Shown: positions 45,513 through 53,075, counted from the first letter of the stretch. The stretch is 64,000 nucleotides of DNA from Ferruginibacter sp050611725 (GCF_050611725.1 NZ_JBODJB010000001.1:2046001-2110000); one strand, 5' to 3'. Notes: generated from the sequence alone by a model not told the origin. Translations and numbers: made by a program.

Positions 45513-46949
45513 CTATTGTTGTTGTTTCGAAATAATGCTTGATAATCTTTTTATTTCTGCCTCTAAAAGTTTAATTTTTTCATCCTGCTTTAGCTCTAAT
45601 TGCTGTTGAGCTTCGAACTGTCTTTTTTGTTCTGTTGTTCGTTGTTCTAATCCTTTTATCAGTATCATCATAATTCCATCCATATCTGCACTTGCCAATA
45701 AGGTATCACAACCAATAGTACCGAATTTATCTTTGCCATAAGCGGCAAAAATATCCTGCGCCATGGGCCCATAGTGTCGGAATGTTTTAACATCCTGTCC
45801 TTTATAATTCCACGAGCCAAGTTCAATTTTTCTGAGCTTGATCAGAAAGTTTTCATTATCTGATGTTTCAAAATTTTCTTTTCTTCTTACGTCCGATATC
45901 ACATTCCAGGAAGAACCGCCTGGATTTATTCCAACTCCTACAGTCATAGTAGCATTAGTAAATAATCTGTATCCACCTGCAAATCTTGTCATGAACTGGT
46001 TATCGGCGCTATTTTCTACGCTGTCTACAATAGAAGCATCTGCAAAAGCAAAAGCACCGGTATGGTTGTTCGTGTTTGCCCTGTTACCAATTGCAACACT
46101 ATAATTACCATCAGCATTGCAGAGATATCCGATAGCAATGCCACTAGTACCGCTTGCCACAGAGCTATTGCCCATTGCAATAGAATTATCTGTAAAAGCT
46201 TTGCTTGATGTTCCTGCAGCAAAACTAGACTTACCTGATGAAACTGTGTTCGAACCAAATGACACAGAACCTAATCCTGTCGACGTTGTACTCATACCCA
46301 TTGCAAAGCTACCATTTCCTTGCGCTGTTGTGTTATAACCCATAGCAGCAGAGTAGTATCCAATTTTTTCGTCAAAATTCCAAGCATCCAAAGTGCTTCC
46401 GGCTCTGAACGCTGCCTTATAGGGAAGCCACATGAGTTTTTCTTCAGTGGTATTTACATTCGTAGGATAAAAGCCAATTCCTAAATCACCTAACATAATT
46501 AAACTTCCCCATTGATCAAATTTAAAACGTAAAGCTTTACTACTGCTAGCTCCCGGGTATTCATTATCGGTGTATATACTAACGGCACCACTATCCAGCA
46601 TTTTTATTCCTACTCCAACACTAGGATTACGTGCAATATTAAAGCTGTTTGTGATTAAATTTGAAGTCATGCTATGATTACCCAGATTGTCCTGAAAACT
46701 TTTCCATTCGCTGCCATTATAAAAATAAAAGCCGGGAGTATTATCGGTTTGATAGATCAGGAGTCCTGTTACAGGGGTTACAGCAGCTCGTTCGGAGAGG
46801 GTCATTCTTGGAATCAGCAAGCCTTTTGATGTGCTACTGATATCTACTATAGAAGAGGGGTTAGGTGAATTAGTGCCGATTCCGATTTGTGCTTGTGTTA
46901 TGACGTTTGCAGAAAAAGTAATAAACAATAATAGTAGTATTTTCTTCAT
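45513..46949 (-). CDS. Secreted fibre-like protein with YadA-like head repeats and S74 intramolecular chaperone
   Basis: From the ATG at 46949 the protein is 478 residues and starts with a signal peptide (MKKILLLLF...ITQAQ); an upstream in-frame extension to 47033 is ignored because it precedes the signal peptide. The collar segment DISSTSKGLLIPRMTLSERA follows. Head-type repeats (AMGYNTTAQGNGSFAMGMSTT, SIAMGNSSVASGTSGIAIGY) resemble trimeric autotransporter adhesins. The C terminus carries a Peptidase_S74 domain (SDVRRKENFETSDNENFL, YGPMAQDIFAAYG) and an ending coiled coil. In phage fibres the S74 domain helps trimer assembly and then cleaves itself off. A trimeric surface fibre is inferred. 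Confidence 0.75.
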   Translation of the reverse strand: MKKILLLLFITFSANVITQAQIGIGTNSPNPSSIVDISSTSKGLLIPRMTLSERAAVTPVTGLLIYQTDNTPGFYFYNGSEWKSFQDNLGNHSMTSNLITNSFNIARNPSVGVGIKMLDSGAVSIYTDNEYPGASSSKALRFKFDQWGSLIMLGDLGIGFYPTNVNTTEEKLMWLPYKAAFRAGSTLDAWNFDEKIGYYSAAMGYNTTAQGNGSFAMGMSTTSTGLGSVSFGSNTVSSGKSSFAAGTSSKAFTDNSIAMGNSSVASGTSGIAIGYLCNADGNYSVAIGNRANTNNHTGAFAFADASIVDSVENSADNQFMTRFAGGYRLFTNATMTVGVGINPGGSSWNVISDVRRKENFETSDNENFLIKLRKIELGSWNYKGQDVKTFRHYGPMAQDIFAAYGKDKFGTIGCDTLLASADMDGIMMILIKGLEQRTTEQKRQFEAQQQLELKQDEKIKLLEAEIKRLSSIISKQQQ

Positions 46950-47308
46950 AAAAAAGGTTTGTCTTGCAATATATAAAAAAGTGGAATAATTGCAAAAGCT
47001 ACCTGCGTCTAAGTATATTCGCTTCGGAACCAAGTCTCCTGCACGGGACGTTGCTACAATTATAAAAGTGGCTAAGTTAGTAATAGGCCGTAACTTACTC
47101 GACTAAGCTCAGGCTCGTGGGAGAGACATTGACGAGAAGAATATTTGGAAGAATAATGAAACTTTAATGCATTCTTTCTGGTGCAGGTTTTTGACTTGTC
47201 CTTATCCGTTACTTCATCTTAAATTATAAGTTAAGTGACTTGTAGGGTACAGGTCGGTAGAACTGCGCCGGATACCTCTGTTAGTTGCAGACCTTCACTA
47301 GTGGTAAA
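46950..47308. other. Intergenic region with diverged repeats
   Basis: No gene. It contains segment 47034-47062 (related to about 42220) and segment 47202-47280 (related to 45332-45410). Nothing else of note was seen. Confidence 0.4.
47202..47280 (+). repeat. Diverged intergenic repeat, copy 2 of 2
   Basis: Same orientation as the 45332-45410 segment, beginning CTTATCCGTTACTTCATCTT. The pair brackets the S74-domain gene. Confidence 0.55.
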
Positions 47309-48109
47309 CTATTTTTTTCCAATTATCATAGCCCTTAATGTACCATTAGTTATTGTTGCAGTGGTAGTGCCAATATTTGTAATTGTAACTGTTGCACCAG
47401 TAGTTGTAAGCGAAGTAATTGTAAGAGCTATACTTCCTGCAGGTGAAACATTTGTAAGCTCGCCAAAAGCAATTGATGGTTTAGAGGTGAAAACTGTACT
47501 AAAAGACATACCAATACAACAAGTATGCCCCCCCGCAGCTAATGAAGCATTTAAATTAGCAGGAGTAGAGAAATCTTCAATTACCATCTGAGTAGCATCC
47601 TCTCCTCTGACAATTCCTTTGCCTCCGGTTGTAATGTTTCCGCTTACTACAAGTGGACCATTAACCGATAATTGATCATTTATTGTCGTTAGACCATATG
47701 ATGTAAGTTGTCCACTAACAGAAAGATTATCTGTAAAATTAGCAAGGCCGTTTACATAAATACCGTTTGTATAAGTTTCGCCATTTATAGAAAGCTTATA
47801 ACTAGGAGCGTTATAGCCAATTCCAACATTACCTGACGCAGTAAGGGTTATTCGTTCAAGATCATTAGTACCAAAACGTATTGGTGCATTTTCTTTGTTC
47901 CAGATAAGGCCTGCAGTATTACCCATATTTCCGATTAAAAGCCCATCAGATGAAGTTGAACCTGTTAAAATATTATGAAAAGTTATTTGTGAGCTATCTG
48001 ATTTATAAATATTCAAAGCTCCTACTGGCGAGATGGTGCCAATACCAACATTTTGTGCGGCAACAATCTTGAAACAAAAAATGCTTAATAGTAAAAATAG
48101 CTTTTTCAT
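47309..48109 (-). CDS. Secreted tail-fibre-like protein
   Basis: The 266-residue protein has a signal peptide (1-18, ending VAAQN). NVGIGTISPVGALNIY and VGIGYNAPSYKLSING are the short NVGIGT-type segments seen in phage tail-fibre-like and Bacteroidota surface proteins. The C-terminal 90 residues (HTCCIGMSFSTVFTSKPSIAFGEL...) form a beta-rich domain ending in AMIIGKK. No S74 or T9SS domain is visible. It is the third related gene in the block at 43-48 kb. Role unknown. Confidence 0.6.
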   Translation of the reverse strand: MKKLFLLLSIFCFKIVAAQNVGIGTISPVGALNIYKSDSSQITFHNILTGSTSSDGLLIGNMGNTAGLIWNKENAPIRFGTNDLERITLTASGNVGIGYNAPSYKLSINGETYTNGIYVNGLANFTDNLSVSGQLTSYGLTTINDQLSVNGPLVVSGNITTGGKGIVRGEDATQMVIEDFSTPANLNASLAAGGHTCCIGMSFSTVFTSKPSIAFGELTNVSPAGSIALTITSLTTTGATVTITNIGTTTATITNGTLRAMIIGKK

Positions 48110-48282
48110 ACTTAAGGTTTTTGAAAGTTTGTAATAGTATATATAAATCTAATAAAAATATATTTAAACCTATTAAATATTTTGCCTTGTTGTTATTGTA
48201 AGCTTCAACATGATTCAAGATAAATTAAATCTAATAAAAAGTTTCATTATACTTTACCGGTTTGGTGGTTCTAGATTATAGT

Positions 48283-48459
48283 TTCAATAAAAGTTCCACA
48301 ATGGTATGCCGTACAAGTCCCGATTCCAAGTGTAACATCGGGATGCCGATAAGATCGGCAAGTAACACAACGATGATGCCACGAAGCACAACTACTCGTT
48401 CCATAAAAATATATAAGCCCCACTTTGTGGGGCTTATATCAATAACGCTTAAGCGAATA
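48283..48459 (-). repeat. Decayed copy of the region downstream of ahcY, with terminator remnant
   Basis: The segment contains a hairpin AAGCCCCACTTTGTGGGGCTT (48418-48438) flanked by CGTTCCATAAAAATA, which matches the ahcY terminator at 57117-57136 and its flanks. It also shares CCGTACAAG and nearby bases with 57028-57060. The orientation is the same as at the intact ahcY. A related string runs in the opposite direction at 53205-53285. Confidence 0.65.
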
Positions 48460-48531
48460 TTAATAACGGTAAGCATCTGTTTTGTACGGACCCTCTTTAT
48501 TTGAGCAAGGGTTTGGTTGGTGAAAGACTTG
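48460..48531 (-). pseudogene. ahcY: ahcY 3'-end fragment (remnant)
   Basis: On the minus strand this fragment encodes SFTNQTLAQI, then, after an apparent deletion of about 150 bases and a frame change, PYKTDAYRY and a stop codon. Both match the intact ahcY (57162-58490) in order. Nothing upstream of SFTNQ is preserved. It cannot be expressed as an enzyme. It is in direct orientation with the intact gene 8.7 kb away, so the two copies flank an accessory segment. Confidence 0.8.
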
Positions 48532-48545
48532 CCCCTATAGGCGCA

Positions 48546-48682
48546 AGAATGTAGCGTAGATATTTTTGGGCAGGCGTTCCTGTGCCGGCAAGTTTAAAAT
48601 AGCTTGTTGATTTAATAAGAATCAGCACCGGTACAAGAATGCTAACGCACTTTGGCACGGCAGCATTCCTACGCCTACATTC
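48546..48682. repeat. Imperfect long inverted repeat (MITE-like?)
   Basis: AGAATGTAGCGTAG at 48546-48559 is complementary, with one base gap, to CTACGCCTACATTC at 48669-48682. The inner parts are also partly complementary (CAGGCG/GGCACGGCAGC region). This 137-base segment could be a remnant of a small non-autonomous element. Confidence 0.35.
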
Positions 48683-48753
48683 GAGTTGCTACAGCACTGA
48701 GCTCATGGGAGAATACCTATGACGGCGAAAAACGAATCATTATTAGTTTTATC

Positions 48754-50001
48754 TCAATCAGCAATTCTTGAAAGCATAATGCTATAAAAATATACAGTCT
48801 CGCCGGTCTCCATTTTCACTTCTCCGCTATATGATAAGTTAGATTTGTTGTATCTAACAGATATCACTGTCGCATTTTTCCCAACGTAAATACTCCTGTC
48901 AGAATAATAAGAATCTGCCGGATAGATATCTTCTATTTTCACTTTATCACCTTCTTCATAAATGACCTCACCCGTAGGGTTATCCGGTGTTGTAGCTTGT
49001 TTCCTTACTTTTGAAGTTTGATTTCTGTCATCAGTAATTCTTGAAAGCATAATGCTATAAAAATATGCAGTTTCGCCGGTCTCCATTTTCACTTTTCCAC
49101 TATATGATGAGTTAGATTTGTTGTAAGTAACAGATATCACTGTCGCATTTTTCCCAATGAATCTACTCCTGTCAGAATAATAAGAATCTTCCGGATAGAT
49201 ATCTTCTATTTTCACTTTATCGTTTTCTTTATAAATGACTTCATTTGTAGGGTTATCCGGTGTTGTAGCTTGTTTCCTGACTTTTGAAGTTTGATTTCTG
49301 TCATCAGTAATTCTTGAAAGCATAATGCTATAAAAATATGCAGTTTCGCCGGTCTCCATTTTCACTTTTCCACTATATGATGAGTTCGATTTGTTGTAAC
49401 TAACAGATATCACTGTTGCATTTTTCCCAATGAATCTACTCCTGTCAGAATAATAAGAATCTTCCGGATAGATATCTTCTATTTTTACTTTATCGTCTTC
49501 TTTGTAAATGACTTCACCTGTAGGGATATCCGATGTTGTAGTTAGCTCCTTTACTTTTGATTTTTTTTCATCATCAGAATCAATAGGTATTTTTTCTGTT
49601 GCTGTTGCAGATTCTGATTCAATATCAAAAGTAAGATTGATCGTATTATTGGTGCTCCAGTTTCCTGTTTTGTCGTATTCAAAATCAAAACTATAATTAT
49701 GTTCTATTGTTCTGGACTCCCATTTTCCTTGATATAAAGCGTATAAGGCTGCATTGATGTGATGAACTCCCTTCGGCACTTTTACTGTTACGCTATTTGC
49801 AATTGATTGTAGTTTTTGTGAGCTTTCTCCAACTAGTTCATTGTCGCAAAAAACTTTTAATTTGGATACATGGTCATATCCGGCTATTGTGTTAATAGTT
49901 TTAAATTTAAAAGTAAGACTCACTTTTTCTTGAGCTTTACCAATTGTTGGTAATAAACTCATGCTAATAAAAGCTATCAATAAAAATGTTAATTTCTTCA
50001 T
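48754..50001 (-). CDS. Secreted protein with three near-identical 91-residue repeats
   Basis: The 415-residue protein has a signal peptide (1-23, ending GKAQ). Residues about 25-135 form a beta-rich domain, followed by three tandem copies of a 91-residue unit (YKEDDKVKIEDIYPEDSYYS ... GKVKMETGETAYFYSIMLSR). The DNA of the first two copies is nearly identical (273-base period), which shows recent duplication. Each unit could be a small SH3-like barrel. No catalytic motif or T9SS tail. Function is not recognised. The gene lies next to the decayed ahcY copy, inside the accessory segment. Confidence 0.6.
   Translation of the reverse strand: MKKLTFLLIAFISMSLLPTIGKAQEKVSLTFKFKTINTIAGYDHVSKLKVFCDNELVGESSQKLQSIANSVTVKVPKGVHHINAALYALYQGKWESRTIEHNYSFDFEYDKTGNWSTNNTINLTFDIESESATATEKIPIDSDDEKKSKVKELTTTSDIPTGEVIYKEDDKVKIEDIYPEDSYYSDRSRFIGKNATVISVSYNKSNSSYSGKVKMETGETAYFYSIMLSRITDDRNQTSKVRKQATTPDNPTNEVIYKENDKVKIEDIYPEDSYYSDRSRFIGKNATVISVTYNKSNSSYSGKVKMETGETAYFYSIMLSRITDDRNQTSKVRKQATTPDNPTGEVIYEEGDKVKIEDIYPADSYYSDRSIYVGKNATVISVRYNKSNLSYSGEVKMETGETVYFYSIMLSRIAD
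48770..49550. repeat. 273-bp tandem repeats (three copies) within the 48754-50001 gene
   Basis: The string AATGCTATAAAAATAT recurs at about 48779, 49052 and 49325, with a period of 273 bases (91 codons). The second and third copies on the plus strand are almost identical, and the first has more changes. Confidence 0.85.
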
Positions 50002-50323
50002 ATTTAATTTTTGTACAGTAAATGTAATGTTATTGACTGAATTACTGATACCCGATTAAGGGTATTTATTTGCCCTTGTTGGTATTCATCATTCCCTAAT
50101 AATGTGTCTACCTATTCAGAACACCGCTTTTGCATCTCCTGACCAACAGCCAAAGTCTTAACCATTGAAGTATAACTTATTTACCGGTCGGTGAGGACAC
50201 CGACCTCGTGTGGGTATATGCTTATCTATTTTTCTTTTCCTTTTAGTTGTAAATTAAAAACTCCCAGGTCGGTGTCTTCACCGACCGGTAATGGATTTAG
50301 AAATGTACCGACCGAGGATAAGA
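50002..50323. other. Intergenic region with palindromic repeat pair
   Basis: No gene. Apart from the 26-bp inverted pair at 50181-50291 (listed separately) nothing clear was seen. Confidence 0.4.
50181..50291. repeat. 26-bp inverted repeat pair, each arm itself a hairpin
   Basis: TTACCGGTCGGTGAGGACAC (first 20 of 26 bases) at 50181 is complementary to the element ending at 50291, with one mismatch over 26 bases. Each arm also folds on itself (GGTCGGTG / CACCGACC). The 59-base spacer is AT-rich. The design resembles a REP doublet (BIME). Confidence 0.65.
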
Positions 50324-50518
50324 AACCTATCGTGGATATGTTCTGAACCTAATTAGGATACATTGCCCAACCTATCGTGGATACATTCTGAACCTAATTA
50401 GGATACATTAGCCAACCTATCGTGGATACGTTCTGAACCTAATTAGGATACATTGCCCAACCTATCGTGGATACGTTCTGAACCTAATTAGGATACGTTA
50501 GCCAACCTATCGTGGATG
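50324..50518. repeat. 45-bp tandem repeat array, left half
   Basis: Copies start at 50324, 50369, 50414, 50459 and 50504 (last one partial), with a period of exactly 45 bases. The unit begins AACCTATCGTGGATACG and contains the palindrome CCTAATTAGG. Copies abut without spacers, so this is not a CRISPR. The right half lies at 52906-53075. Confidence 0.9.
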
Positions 50519-50643
50519 GTTAATACTTACATAAAGGGACAAAGACCATAGCTCCCATTTTAAAATAATAAAAACAGTGCGCATCTCTTGATTAAGTAAT
50601 CTCCTGACTTGCAATAATTGGGATTATGAGAGGGGTGTGCCCG

Positions 50644-51162
50644 TTATCTTTTTTTAATCTTTAGATTTCTAAAAAACTGTGTAACTGAGTGTATAAGCAT
50701 AAGCAAGTCTGCTGTTTCTTTCTTAGTGTAAGGCTTTACTTTTTTCATATTAGCGTATTGAATTACGTGTATTGTGCTTTTATCTCGAAGGAATTTATTA
50801 ACAGATGCTTTAGAAGTGTCTAATGGGTTATGAGCCATCATATTTCTTTTGTCGGCAATTTTTTTCTTTAAAACAGTATCGCAGAAATAGGCTATTTGTT
50901 CGGGCTTTGCTTGTTTCTTCTTTTTAAGAACGTACCTTAATATTTCTACTTTAGCCCTAAATCCTACATGAGAGTTAGCTAATATAACCTCCATAAGTTC
51001 TGTTCTTTTTTTAGAGGAACGACAAAAGTAGCCGCATATATAATCATCAATATCTCTTTCCATTTCAGCGACAGCATTAATTAGTGTCCCTCTCATAGCT
51101 GAGGCGTATGCTAAGTAATCGTGCATCGGTTCGCTATAAACTTGTTTGGTTATTAAAGTCAT
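50644..51162 (-). CDS. HEPN-motif protein (putative RNase-type passenger)
   Basis: The 172-residue helical, basic, cytosolic protein contains KRNMMAHNPLD, i.e. R106-N-x3-H111, which fits the RX4-6H HEPN catalytic motif with a polar residue after the arginine. HEPN domains occur in toxin RNases, RnlA, Cas13 and Csm6, and abortive-infection proteins. No antitoxin of a known class (e.g. MNT) is adjacent. It is divergent from the IS1595 transposase (107-base gap) within the same repeat-bounded segment, so it is a likely passenger gene. RNase activity is inferred from the motif alone. Confidence 0.5.
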   Translation of the reverse strand: MTLITKQVYSEPMHDYLAYASAMRGTLINAVAEMERDIDDYICGYFCRSSKKRTELMEVILANSHVGFRAKVEILRYVLKKKKQAKPEQIAYFCDTVLKKKIADKRNMMAHNPLDTSKASVNKFLRDKSTIHVIQYANMKKVKPYTKKETADLLMLIHSVTQFFRNLKIKKR

Positions 51163-51269
51163 ATTTTATTTGTTTTTACCAAACTACTAAAAAATAATCG
51201 TAAAAAAGTTACTAAAATATTAGGTAGAAACGTGGACAAGATGTATCTTAGTATTCTAAATCATTTGTT

Positions 51270-52202
51270 ATGATAAGCAACCTAAAAGAATTAATGAAAA
51301 GATACGCTGATGAGAAAGTATGTATAGAGGAGTTAGTTCAGCAACGTTGGGGAGGTGTTCCCGAATGTCCGTATTGTGGTTGTAGAAAATCTTATAAAAT
51401 AGAGAACGGTAAGAGGTTTAAATGTGCTGATAAAACTTGCTACAAAAAATATAGCGTAACTGTGGGGACAGTATTTGAAGCATCTAAAATACCATTGTCA
51501 ACGTGGTTTCCTGCGATGTACTTAATTATGAGCCACAAGAAAGGTATAAGTAGTTGTCAGTTAGCAAAGGACTTAGGCGTAACCCAAAAGACAGCGTGGT
51601 TTATGCTAATGAGAATAAGAGAATTTTTAAAAGATAAGAATAGTAGTTTAATGACAGGCACAGTAGAGGTAGATGAAACGTATGTGGGAGGCAAGATGAA
51701 AAACAAGCACAAGAGCAAAAGGAATAAACAAAATGCAGGGAATAATTACGGCAACTTAACTGGTGTTATGGGCTATGTAAGCAGAGAAGGAAATTTAAGA
51801 ACAGAGGTATTTGATAGAAGCACACAGCCCATAATTGATTTAGTAAGAAAGAACGTAGCAAAGGACAGTCAAGTTATAACCGATGCTAATAGTTGTTATG
51901 TAAAATTGAAACATGAATATCCTTTGCACCAAATAATAAACCATTCAACTGATGAATTTGTAAGAGGTAACTTTCACACTAATACAATAGAAGGTTTCTT
52001 TGCATACCTCAAACGTTCAATTTTAGGTATCTATCATCATACTTCACCAAAACACTTACAAAGATATTGCGATGAAAATGCTTTCAGATACAATACAAGA
52101 GATATGAATGACGGAAGTAGATTTGTTTTATCTTTACCTAACATTGAAGGAAGATTAACCTACAAACAGTTAGTACATGGCAAAAGCGACCAAAAAAGCT
52201 AA
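51270..52202 (+). CDS. IS1595-family transposase
   Basis: The 310-residue transposase has an N-terminal zinc ribbon (C33-P-Y-C36 and C52...C57), a helix-turn-helix segment (CQLAKDLGVTQKTAWFMLMRIREF), and a DDE-type catalytic core: VEVDETYVGG (D135), VITDANSCY (D205) and HTNTIEGFFAYLKR (N238/E241), then IYHHTSPKHLQRYCDENAFRYN. This is the IS1595/ISXO2-like pattern. The gene appears intact. Its last 26 bases overlap the 46-residue gene in another frame. Flanking 45-bp repeats and possible 9-bp terminal repeats suggest the element borders. Confidence 0.92.
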   Translation: MISNLKELMKRYADEKVCIEELVQQRWGGVPECPYCGCRKSYKIENGKRFKCADKTCYKKYSVTVGTVFEASKIPLSTWFPAMYLIMSHKKGISSCQLAKDLGVTQKTAWFMLMRIREFLKDKNSSLMTGTVEVDETYVGGKMKNKHKSKRNKQNAGNNYGNLTGVMGYVSREGNLRTEVFDRSTQPIIDLVRKNVAKDSQVITDANSCYVKLKHEYPLHQIINHSTDEFVRGNFHTNTIEGFFAYLKRSILGIYHHTSPKHLQRYCDENAFRYNTRDMNDGSRFVLSLPNIEGRLTYKQLVHGKSDQKS

Positions 52203-52317
52203 GGCAATACCAAAGCCACGAGCCAATAAATACGAGGAAAAACTAAAGCTAAACGGTACATTTGAGGACTTACTCAAAGAATTAGCTACCCCTAAAACTC
52301 CCACTAAAAAGAAGTAA
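52177..52317 (+). CDS. 46-residue basic protein overlapping the transposase 3' end
   Basis: The ATG at 52177 opens a 46-codon frame with a TAA at 52315-52317, in another frame than the transposase and overlapping its last 26 bases. The sequence begins MAKATKKAKAIPKPRANKYE and continues EKLKLNGTFEDLLKELATP with a lysine-rich end. The helical segment NGTFEDLLKELA resembles small proteins seen widely in Bacteroidota, where a KYEEKLKxNGxFEDLxK pattern recurs. Overlap suggests translational coupling. It could be a DNA- or RNA-binding accessory factor. Function unknown. Confidence 0.65.
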   Translation: MAKATKKAKAIPKPRANKYEEKLKLNGTFEDLLKELATPKTPTKKK

Positions 52318-52342
52318 TATTGTAGCGTAAAATTATTACGTT

Positions 52343-52795
52343 ATGGACTTGCTATCAAAGATTGATTTAGTATTCAAATGGCTGTATGATAACAGCGGTA
52401 AAAATCCAAGTTTAGAAACTATACAAAAAGGGTTAGAAAATGAGGATATTGATATAGGAGAGATAAAAGATATTTTAGCCAAACTAAAAGGAGATAATTT
52501 TATTTACTGCGTACTGCAAGATAATAGGATGGCTGCTTATTCGGATTATTGTAATTACCTCGTAACGTTTGATGGAAAGTACTTTTGGGAAACTACTAAG
52601 GGTTATACAGAACAAGCAAGACGAGAACAAGTTAATTCCGATTTTTTAGCCTCCCAGACCCAAAGAACGGAAAGAAACGAGGAACGTTTGGTAAAGTGGA
52701 CGAAGTATTTAACTTTTGGGACGATTGCAATTGTCCTTTGGGAAATAATAAAGACTTTTTGTATTGAAGGTCATTCACTATCTTTTTGCCACTAA
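52343..52795 (+). CDS. Hypothetical winged-helix/TM-type protein
   Basis: The 150-residue protein starts with a helical domain that may be a small winged helix (LVFKWLYDNSGKNPSLETIQKGL...IKDILAKLKGDNFIYCVLQDNRMAAYS), followed by a charged linker and a C-terminal hydrophobic segment (YLTFGTIAIVLWEIIKTFCI), likely one transmembrane helix. No catalytic motif. It starts 25 bases after the 46-residue gene and could be co-transcribed with the transposase. Such N-terminal winged helix plus C-terminal TM proteins are often phage-defence or mobile-element genes, but this is only a resemblance. Confidence 0.55.
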   Translation: MDLLSKIDLVFKWLYDNSGKNPSLETIQKGLENEDIDIGEIKDILAKLKGDNFIYCVLQDNRMAAYSDYCNYLVTFDGKYFWETTKGYTEQARREQVNSDFLASQTQRTERNEERLVKWTKYLTFGTIAIVLWEIIKTFCIEGHSLSFCH

Positions 52796-52905
52796 ACAAT
52801 TTCTTTACTATTCTAATAAGTCGGCACAATTAATTTCCCAACTATTCTTTAGAGGCAATATAATAAACAGGGTAATTTTTTTGTCCCTCTAAATATATAA
52901 ATGCC

Positions 52906-53075
52906 ATCGTGGATACGTTCTTAACCTAATGAAGATATGTTACCCAACCTATCGTGGATACGTTCTTAACCTAATGAGGATACATTACCCAACCTATCGT
53001 GGATACGTTCTTAACCTAATGAAGATATGTTACCCAACCTATCGTGGATACGTTGATTGACCTAATTAGGATAGG
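52906..53075. repeat. 45-bp tandem repeat array, right half
   Basis: Copies of the unit marked by ATCGTGGATACG occur at 52906, 52951, 52996 and 53041, period 45 bases. The unit is close to that at 50324-50518 but with consistent changes (TTCTTAACCTAATGAGG versus TTCTGAACCTAATTAGG), so the halves have diverged separately. Confidence 0.88.

Larger units (their letters stand above)
50535..52888. mobile_element. Putative IS1595-family element with passenger genes
   Basis: AGGGACAAA at 50535-50543 and its reverse complement TTTGTCCCT at 52880-52888 are candidate terminal inverted repeats of a 2354-base element. It contains an IS1595 transposase and three other genes. On both sides lie halves of the same 45-bp array, which suggests insertion into one array. 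Beyond nine bases the ends differ, and I could not find an 8-bp target duplication, so exact ends are uncertain. Confidence 0.55.

Noticed and set aside
47235..47591. 118-codon plus-strand frame overlapping the 47309-48109 gene
   Set aside because: Antisense to a protein with signal peptide and NVGIGT-type segments.
48262..48504. Open frames over the ahcY-remnant repeat (both strands)
   Set aside because: They run through a terminator hairpin and the decayed ahcY end. The similar frame at 56996-57178 arises because both loci share the same repeat, not because a protein is conserved.
50527..52896. 8-bp target site duplication of the IS1595 element
   Set aside because: Flanks of the candidate ends (TTACATAA and CTAAATAT) do not match, so no duplication is claimed and the borders stay uncertain.
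50324..53075. CRISPR array from the regularly repeated 45-bp units
   Set aside because: The units abut directly with no unique spacers, and no cas genes are present. It is a plain tandem repeat.
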